Part shown: piece after piece, positions 55,542 to 64,000 of the stretch
Position numbering within the stretch: position 1 is the stretch's first letter
Layout: each line of letters starts with the position of its first letter
Assembly (NCBI RefSeq): GCF_000247815.1
Contig: NC_021681.1
Location: forward strand, 14,894,201-14,958,200
DNA length: 64,000 nt
DNA from: Ficedula albicollis
Taxonomy: Eukaryota > Chordata > Aves > Passeriformes > Muscicapidae
Direction of reading: 5' to 3'
Notes under the pieces: model-generated
What the model saw: only the letters and a program-made list of their open reading frames with translations
What the model was told of the DNA's origin: nothing
Databases searched by the model: none
Program-made: the position numbers and the translations under genes

Positions 55542-58177
55542 CGATGAAAAGCAGATACAATATTTATTTGCTTATGTAAGATTGTCTCCTCTAGGCACTG
55601 GGCCCAAGTATAACAATCATCTTCTATTGAGAAGATGGCTTTGAACCAACCATCTTGATGAAGTATTTCTCATAGCCTCATTTACAGCTGTGCATCAGCC
55701 AAACAACCCAGCTACAAACACAAACTCCAGCAGGAATTGCTTAAGTACCCTGGTACTTTGGAATTGAGGTTTGGCAGAAGAATAAAAACCAGAGAGAGAT
55801 CCTTTGTGCTGCTGTCTTTTGAGCTCTCTGATGAAAACTGAGGCTTGCAGGGTAATTTCAAGCCATGTAACACGCATGAATAGCTGTTGATATCTTGGAC
55901 AAGTCAAATTAACAAGCTAACTAATATTAGAAACAAAGATCTATCTACTCCAGCCACCTAGGCTGAATACTTAAATCATGCCAGAGCTGGAAGAGGAATC
56001 GATATTATTTTTATTTATTTAATTTTAACTCTCACATTATAGAAAAGTTCTCAGAATGAGATAGACAGGGATGTTTTCTAGGGCATTTTGACAACATTAA
56101 TCATAGAATTTATTAAGAATAAACCTCCCATTTTTTGAAGAATATTTTCGATTTTTAGGCGAAGCAAAAATCTTTTTAAAAACTACATATTTTAAATTTT
56201 TTTTTCCTTCCAGAATAGAAGTTTTCTTATATTTCTGTTCTAGTGGGCAGACACTGAAGGAAGTTTGGATGTGTGTTTAGATGGTTGTGACTCTTTGACT
56301 GCACTGCTTGGCCTATTCCTTGGGAGCCTGCTGAGACACAAAAAGCACACCTGTAATGTGGAACCCAGGACTACTTTCCATCTCAATATATTCTCCTGTC
56401 TGGCAAACATTTCCTGTGTCAGATTTGGGCTCCGTGGAAGGAAACCTGAGCCCACAGGCTGAAGTACACAGACCTGGCCAGGCACCTGATTTGGATTTGA
56501 CAGAGGACCAGTTCCTTATCCCTGTAGAATACAAGCTCTTTGGCAGCTCTGATCTACCCTGAAAGCATTTGCAGCTCCCAGCACCACACACCTCCTCCAG
56601 CACCAAGCATTTCCTGAGAGGGGCCTGGAGAGCAGGGAGTGATTTTGGTGAGAATAAAGATGAAAGGCTAAGAGCCAGAAGAGAAGACACCCTGTGTGGG
56701 TATGGGGACCCAAACCACAGTCCTGCTGTCCTTTATCAGACTCTTTTTCCTGTCTGGAGCAGCCAGAGCAGCATCAGCTGGTGCCTCTCCCCCTGCCCTG
56801 TGCTGGCCACAGCAGGGTGGGGAGCTCTGCTGCCCCTCTCCTCTCCTGGCTCCACCAGCATCCCCGTGGCTTGCTCAGCAGCAGGTGGCACTGGCACCTG
56901 TGATGAGAATGGATTTGCTCATCAGGTGCTGCTGTGTGAGCTGACACAAACCTTGCTGAGTTTCTGTGAAGTGCCGACAGGAGAGTTTTCAAATTGCCTT
57001 ATGCCTCAAGGACACCAGTCCTCACTCAAAGGTCAAGAGCATCGAAAAGCAACCTGTTCCAGATGCAACCAGCTTGGAAAAGATGCAGAAGGGATCAAGC
57101 CACAGTGCCTGGCACTGACAGGCAGGGGAGGGGCAGGGTTGGATAGGTGTTTGCTGAGATGTGGCAAATGCAAAATTGATTTTCTTCTTCATTTAACACG
57201 TTTTTCACTCTCTTCCCCCCTTCTCCACCCCTTTGTGATTAAATTTAAAAACAACAGTGACTTCAAGATGCAAACACACTTAAAAGTTTAGAGGGGAGGC
57301 ATGAGGAGAGGGGTTTGAGAGAGGAATCAGCTGCAAAGAGAGAAACTTCTGAATTAGGAGAGCTGCATGGTATAAAAAGGAATTCCCTGAGGAAAGAGGA
57401 AGGAAATGGTCTTGGTTTCTGCCCACTCCAGAAGATCTGAGCTCTGATTCCTCTGAGAGAAGGATGACATGAACACAGCTGACAAGTCAGTGGGGACCCC
57501 ACCCTTGGTTTACTTGGACTTGCACAGGTCTTTCTCATGTTCATTTTACTTCAGATGTAGCAAACAGGAATTAATTAGGCATCTTCTGGAAGGGGAAAAA
57601 TACACCATTGATTTTAAATTTAAAAGATTTTTCAAGTGTCTTTTCACCTGGGACTGTTCTGTAGGTCTGTAACGTTACCTTCATTTACTGCACAGCAGGA
57701 ACGTTGGGATGCGTGTGTATGTGTGAAATAGGTTGGGAATATTCTAAATTGCAGCTATGAAAGTGTTTCTTCAGATATCACAGAGCACTTTCCAACTTTC
57801 CTGTCTAATTTAACATTCAGATCTGTTTGGATCATGCAAAACAAAATGAGAACAAACAGGGTGGACCTAAAGTTTTAGCTTTTTTTATAATTTTAGTTAC
57901 TTACACCATTACTGATCAAAACATATGCAAAACAGGAGAAGCTGAAAAGCCACATTCAGCAACAAGACTGCAAAACAAAAACACCTTTTTCCTTTGTATT
58001 CAACAGCTGTACTACTGGGAACAATATTTTTTAAAGCTTTCCTAAACTCATATTTCCCCTTGCTTGCCTCCTTTACAGCAGGTTTTACAATCTCAGCTCT
58101 GCCAAAGATTTTGTTTGGAGTAGCTGGGGACATCCTCACTCATGTGGCATATGAGCCCCTTGGCCTGTGCCATCAAT
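55542..58177. other. Non-coding DNA, no recognised gene
   Basis: The longest frame of the window (240 codons, plus, 56569-57291) lies here. Its translation has no recognisable domain, and alternative frames of the same GC-richer stretch are also open, so I treat it as chance. No mobile element is recognised. Confidence 0.55.
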
Positions 58178-58294
58178 GCTTCTTTCCACGCTTGGCATCC
58201 CTATAGATGCTCTGTTTAATCCAGTGCAGGCTTTTAGCTTCTTTCCACACTTGGCATCCCTGTAGATGCTCTGTTTAATCCAGTGCAGGCTTTT
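58178..58294. repeat. Tandem duplication, 59-bp unit
   Basis: Copies at 58178-58236 and 58237-58294 begin gcttctttccac and end ccagtgcaggctttt. Differences are cacgctt versus cacactt and ctatag versus ctgtag. Confidence 0.93.
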
Positions 58295-58906
58295 CTCAGC
58301 CATCCGAATTAGTCCACAGCAGACACGGTTTGTGGTGCTTACTAATCATCCAAATGCACATGCACACTGTCAGTGCTAAGCTGAACATCTCACCTACAAA
58401 AAAAGATGTAAGAGGCAAGGGGAGGTGACCCACACTGTCATCCTGAGGGAACAATTTGTTGCAGGTCAGTTCTGGCTGCCCAGGGGTGCAGGGGTCCCTT
58501 AGACCTGAATTAATACAGGTCTACCATCACTATGTCCTCAGAAAATGATTACTTATTTTAAATTTTGCAAGCCAGGCTAGAGTCCTCAGCTAGGTTTGGC
58601 TCTGCAAATCTTCTAAGGAATGAACATCTCAACAAGGCTTTTCATGGCTTCCAGCAAAGCATAGGTGATTATTAGAAAAGCCCTAGTTCCCAGAAATTTA
58701 GCACAGCACTGCCTGGATTTTAACACCAGTATAAAACACAAACTGTCAAAACCCTAATTTCTTTTTTTCAGCTGCAGTTCAGAAACAATATTTTCAAAGG
58801 CCCCTGCACCATATAAATCATGCATGAAAAACTACAGAAAGCAGAGTGACTGGACACGGATGTGCCTTGGGGAGCCCCAGGACACTGCACTGTCAGCCAC
58901 GGCAGC
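58295..58906. other. Non-coding DNA between two small tandem duplications
   Basis: I see nothing recognisable here apart from small chance frames. Confidence 0.55.
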
Positions 58907-59003
58907 CCTGGTGGCTCAGTCCCTTCCCATGTCACAGGAGCTTGGAATCACCTTGGCCTGGTGGCTCAGTTCCTTCCCATGTCACAGGAGCTTGGAATCA
59001 CCT
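58907..59003. repeat. Tandem duplication, 50-bp unit
   Basis: Copies at 58907-58956 and 58957-59003 share cctggtggctcagt-ccttcc and gagcttggaatcacct, with one C/T difference. It generates an internally repeated peptide in chance plus-strand frames. Confidence 0.93.
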
Positions 59004-62000
59004 GCAACCTGGAAATATTATGCCATCACCTACTTGTTAAACATGGAATGATTCTACATCCTGTTCATGTGTCTTTCATAAGAACCAAGGTAAGGTCAAC
59101 TTCAAAGCCTTTCTTACCTTGTCAGATCTAAAATAGAATTTTGTCAGAGAAAACCTGAATATGGCAAGATATCCAATGTATTCCACTGAGTCTGCTTGGT
59201 GGGGATTATGGAGCTAATCATGTGTTCCATCCAAATCCAGATAAGATGAAGCAGTTTCGTCTTGGTCAATGAGCAGTCTGAACTGGAGCTGCCCAGCTCA
59301 CAGGACTGCAGTGGACTAAGCTGCACTGGGGTTTCAAAGTTCTGTTTTAGGAAATATTTCATGGAATAAAACTCCCTGGGCGAAAGTGTTTTCCATACTG
59401 CATGAGTTGTGTCAGTTCAGTCTCTACTCTGTCCTCCAGCTTGAATTTCTGTACAAGGATCAGCTCAGAGCTTATGCTTGGCTCTGCCTCAGGATCTGCC
59501 TTTGGGACTGCTCTGCCCATATGCTCCCTCCTCTTTTCCCTTGAGAGCAGAGATACACAGGAGGCAGCAACCTGCTTCAGTGAGCCAGCAAAATCCAAAT
59601 CCAGTAAGAATGTGGGAGGTTTCTGGCAAAGAAGAGCCACATCAAAGCACTCTCCAGTATCCCCCTGCCAAAAAGGATTTCGGTACCCCTCCTCTTGCTC
59701 TGTGATGATTTACTTCTGCAGCAAGGGGAGTTTTCCATGTGCTTCTTAACTGTCTCCAGGAGGCTTTTGGCAAATTGCATTGCCATCTCCCTCCTTGAAT
59801 GCATCCCACTGAAATCTGTATTCCTGTCACCTGCCCCCACCTCTCTTGGTGGCAGCTCCTCTGTTCAGCTCTTCTTCCACTCTGCATTCCCATTAGACAA
59901 GCAATATCTGCATAATATCTTTGGGGAAAAGAGCTTTTGAAATACAGCTTTTGTTTTAATGACAGAACAGCATATGCTGTCACTCCTCCAAGCATTTTCC
60001 AAGTGGTAAAAATGCTCTCAACTTATTTAAGTATAGTATTTTTCCACCAAGACTCTTTGTGTAATGATGCTCCCACCTCCTTTTCTTTCAGTAGTGGTGG
60101 TTGCAAACAGGACACATGGAAGCCAAAATGATACAGGCTGCAACTCAGACAAGAGCTAGTCAGGGATGGTAACAGACCCAAAAATCTAGACTCAAAAAGA
60201 AACCAGGAGGCTCTGAGATTAGGAGTCTTTGGAACAACTACTAAGACAACAAACACAGCCTGGACTTGCTGTCCTTTTGCATTTTGTGCACATGAAAAGC
60301 CTTTGTTAATGGATGCTGTGTGCAACATTCACTGAAGCTGCACGACTGCCTTTTGAGCCATGTGGTGGCTGGATATGAAAGTGCCCTCAGAGTCAGGTCA
60401 GGCTCCCACTGCCAGCTCACCAGATGCTTCCAGCCAGCCCAGAGTCCAGCCACGGCCCCACCCTGGCACTCTGCCCTGCGGCTGCCTGCCCTTGCTGCCA
60501 GCACATGGAATCACTCCCACAAGTCAAGCACTAGAGGTGTCCCTGGGTGAGTTCAAGGCTGAGACATCCACCCTGGTAACTCAGACAGAAGGACCTGTGC
60601 TTGGGGTTGTACCCCTGGCACAAGGAGCACTGTCCCCTTGCCAGCTCCTGCACACAGGCAGGGATCAGGACCTGTCACCTGGAACAAAACTCGTGCAGCA
60701 CAGAGAGCAAAGGGCAGGGGTTGGTCACAAGATGGAAGAGCTCAGAAGCCACCTCCACACTGCCCAAGGAACTTCCCATGGCTTCACATCTCCTGTTTGA
60801 CAGCATCTTTGTGCCTCTTCTGGCTGTGAGAGCAACTGTGATTCCAGATGGTACCTGCTCCCATGCGAGTCCCACTCCATGTGCTTGCACATATCTTCTG
60901 ACTGGTTGTGTTTAGATTTGCAGTGTCATCCCTGGCTGGACAAACGTAAAGTGACTTATTGGCAAAGAGTTCTTTTTTAATTATTGAATTATTTACTTGC
61001 TCATTAGCTTTGATTACTAGTGACCATGAGTTATTTAAATAAAATTTGACCTTTGAATTCAAAACACAAACAGAAACGACAGTAACAACAAACTCAGTGA
61101 CAATGTTTGTCAGTCCTAGACCTGGCCAAAGGAGAACAGGGCATGAGTGATCTTTTCTGCAGAGGAAGAGCACTTTCTTGGAGCTCTCACTTCCCATGTC
61201 CACAGATGTTTGCTTATTTCCCCAATGATTCCAGGAATGAACAGGTAGAGCAGGTGCTCTAGAGAATCCCATTATAATATACACAGGCATCAGAGAGAAG
61301 GATATTCCTATATTTTCTTAAAATAAAGACAAGAAATCTCCATAACCCAACAAGCACACTTATATTCCCAGATTTGTTTTTAAATTAAGGTGGTTGGTAC
61401 CTGTTCCAACAGACTGCAAATCTCCCAGCTCTGTTCTGGTGTGCAGCTGACACCCCCCCTCAGACATGCAGCTGGCTCCAGAGCTTTCATTTATTTCAGA
61501 AAACAGTTGAAGTATGAAAGTGTAGACAGAGACTGGAGGAGTTCCAAAGGCTCAAAATGTCACCCTTGTTATTAAAGCAAAAAAGAGAATGCAGGAAACT
61601 GACTGAGAAAAGGTCGAAAGTTTGTTTGTGAAAGAATCAGATTGTTCTTTCTTTCTCCCGCTGTTACCTGCAGTGTTGTTGACAATTTCACTAATAAAAT
61701 GTGAGGACCATGCTGGATGTATCCCAAGGCAAACCTGTGTATTGGGAAGATGGGATTTGCTCCATCTGATGTCCCAGAAAGGAAACTTTCCCACCCCATG
61801 GTCGTTTTTGGATGTGCTGCCCACATTCAAAAATATGACTCAGGAGTGAGTAGAGGAAGGTGTGGAGTGACTGGAGGTGGTGCTAGCATTGCCACCCCCA
61901 AGGCTCTCCTTTGCAGGCAACTGTAGACTGATGAGGAAGAAACAACCACATCCATCCCCACCAGGGTGATTGGAGAGGCAGTTCCTCAGATAAGAGAAAA

Positions 62001-63540
62001 CACCCAGCTTGGATTTGACAGTCAGAAGTAGCAGTCTGTGCCATTAGGAAGAAAAAAAAAAATCCATTCTCTGGAAGATTTGGCTCAGATTGGTCCTGGC
62101 AGAGCTGCATGACCCAGAGATGCAGCAGTCAGGCAGTGCAGAGGAGCTGGCTAAAGTCAGGCAAAGCTGCTCCAAATAAGTGCTCAAAGAGAGTCACTCA
62201 GAGTTTATTTTTTTCTATTTGCTCTGTCCATCCCCTTGTAGGGTTTCTCTCCCTCAAAGAGCTCCCAGACAGATGCCAGAGGATGGCAAAAGCTTTGCAA
62301 AGAGGACTTTTGTCCTCACCCATTTGTGCACATACACTGATCCCTACTTCAACACAAGCTGAACTGTTTGCGCAGGAGGTACTTTTGTGGTTGCAGCTGT
62401 AAATCAGAGAAAACATAATGCTTGTTTTTCAGGTATTGCCAAGCAATCCCTGTTCTCCTGACACAGAGATCTACAGCTCTGGGGCTGTGTCTCTGGGGTG
62501 TCTCCTCCACACACTGAAGCTGTGAGCAAGATGCACGGTGGGTGAAAGCTGATGTGCTGCTGCATTCAGGAGTGAGCAGAGCTCTGGGAGCAGATCCTCA
62601 CCTGTGCTGGGCCCTGGCCTTGGTGCTACTCAGCAGCACAACCCTGTGCTGTGCCTGGGCTGATCCTGTGACAGAGGGAAACACGGCTGTGCAGCACTTG
62701 GAGAAAAGAAGTCATCTTTGTCCCCAGGGAAACTGTCCCCCGTGGGCAGCAGACAGAGACATCTCACTAATCTCACTAATGCCATCCCTTTCCCTCCTCC
62801 TGGTCCTCCCTGCTGCATAACAAAAGCAGCAGAACGGGAGCCACACAGCCCTGCCCAAAAGGCAAAAGCATAAACACCTCTCAACTTGATTTCATCTCGC
62901 TCTATCCATGGGCAGGAGCAGCCATTCCATGTCACTGTCAAGGGTATCGGGGGAGCTCCTTTTGTGTTTCAAGTGTAAAAAACAAATGCCAGACCTTAAC
63001 AGCAGCTTGTCCTTCTGCAGAGACAGGCACACGAGGCAGAGCCCATGGGGCTCACAGCCAGTCCCACCCCAGGAGCAGATCAGACTCCCCCAGCTCGCTG
63101 GGGCTCCCTGCAGGCTCTTCTTCACTTCTCCCACAGTGGGCACTCATTGCTCTCCATCACTGCCACCCACCCCACACCGGGAAACTGAGCATGGAAACAC
63201 AAACCTCTCTGGCACCCCTACAAGCCTGAAGGAAGGGCTGGGTTCCACACCAGGCTATATTTCTCACCTGTCTCCTAGCCCTGCCACAGTTCTCCTGCAA
63301 AACATCACCTCACACCATCTCCATCCATGGGGAGCTGGGACTGGGCTTTGCAACTTTCCTGGGGACATGGCTGGGATAAAAGTTTTAAAAGGTGAATTAG
63401 CCACCTTCCTGAATCACACCAATCTCCTTTCCCTATGGTAGGCATGTAAGCCATTTTCCAGCCCTCTCTTTTTCTCCCCCTTGCAACTTCTGAAAAAAAC
63501 AGGACACTTATTCAGACAGACAATTGGAGGAACAGCAAGT
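59004..63540. other. Non-coding DNA, no recognised gene
   Basis: GC-richer segments at about 60380-60820 and 62560-63360 carry several overlapping frames of 90 to 177 codons. None resembles a known protein, and none is bounded by convincing splice sites. The AT-rich interval 60950-61110 has no recognisable content. Confidence 0.5.
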
Positions 63541-63930
63541 CCCCGCTAGGTTATATGACAATTTGTCAGGGTCCCGAGGCCCCCAGGAAACGATGCAGGG
63601 ATGATGGATGAAGGTGTGAAACAGAATTGTCAGTGCACAGCCGAGGCATTAATCAAGTGTCAGGGTGGCTGAAGAGTGTGGCAGAGGAGGGAGAAGGGGG
63701 CACCGCGCTGGCAGCCGGGCCCTGCTCGGGCACCCCTGCAGAAGGAAATGCCCCAGGAGTGACTACAGCTCTGCACAACAAGCAAACGGTCCTGACAATT
63801 CCCTGGGCAGCTATTCCTCGAGGAAGTGCTTGTTCTTGCGTTTCAGAGAAATTTGCTCGCAGGCCCCGCTCTGCTCCCCAGGGCCGCCAGCAGCTGCGGC
63901 CAGCGACTCCAGCTCTGCCGGTGGGAATGC
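63541..63930. promoter_or_regulatory. Small CpG-rich patch near the right edge
   Basis: By eye there are about 17 CpG sites in 390 bp (for example caccgcgctggcagccgggc and gcggccagcgactcc), against strong CpG depletion in most of the window. It could be a small CpG island, part of a young repeat, or a GC-rich regulatory element. It is too close to the window end to tell what it belongs to. Overlapping open frames on both strands are as expected of GC-rich DNA. Confidence 0.3.
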
Positions 63931-64000
63931 TCACCAGCAAGCCCAGCACCCACTCCATCCCCCTTCTGTTCACTAAATATTTATAGTTCCAGGTTGTCAT
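63931..64000. other. Window edge, nothing recognised
   Basis: These last 70 bases show an AT-rich end (ctaaatatttatag) and no supported feature. Confidence 0.5.

Noticed and set aside
56569..57291. 240-codon plus-strand open frame, the longest in the window
   Set aside because: It has no recognisable domain or family, overlapping frames are also open, and the region is GC-richer, so it fits chance. A protein search would be decisive; a hit to a conserved family would overturn this.

Overview
This window looks like vertebrate genomic DNA, most likely from a bird and probably a songbird. The evidence is CR1 LINE 3' ends, two retroviral solo LTRs (one of a form I associate with songbirds), low gene density, and a recognisable 3' terminal exon. 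No prokaryotic features are present. Species assignment is inference.

The only recognisable gene lies at the left end. Positions 1-4230 hold the 3' end of FGF12 (FHF1, an intracellular FGF homologous factor that modulates voltage-gated sodium channels) on the + strand. The segment carrying the end of the last intron, the terminal coding exon and the first part of the 3'UTR is present twice head-to-tail, at 411-2293 and 2294-about 4175. The offset is 1,883 bp and the copies are nearly identical. Both keep a good splice acceptor and encode the same 38-residue C-terminal tail and stop. The left copy has no AATAAA between its stop and the junction. The right copy leads into the natural downstream sequence, with three AATAAA motifs at 4176-4229. 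This is either a real recent duplication or a false duplication in the assembly.

Positions 4230-64000 look like non-coding 3' flank. I recognise no further exon. Mobile elements seen are an ERVK-type solo LTR at 29490-30200 with a perfect 6-bp target-site duplication, an ERVL-type LTR at 33115-33998 interrupted by a run of about 179 G, and CR1 3' fragments near 18155, 40289, 42983 and 43251, all in minus orientation. A possible older amniote repeat lies near 13100.

The most unusual feature of the flank is its number of short direct tandem duplications. At least ten lie outside FGF12, with offsets of 50 to 268 bp, at about 6.5, 6.6, 26.7, 42.8, 45.3, 46.3, 52.3, 55.4, 58.2 and 58.9 kb. Several have diverged or carry internal deletions, so they are not all assembly errors. 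AT-rich blocks with many TAATTA-like sites (30.35, 39.05, 39.85 and 46.7 kb) are candidate conserved non-coding elements. A CpG-rich patch sits at the right edge (63.54-63.93 kb).
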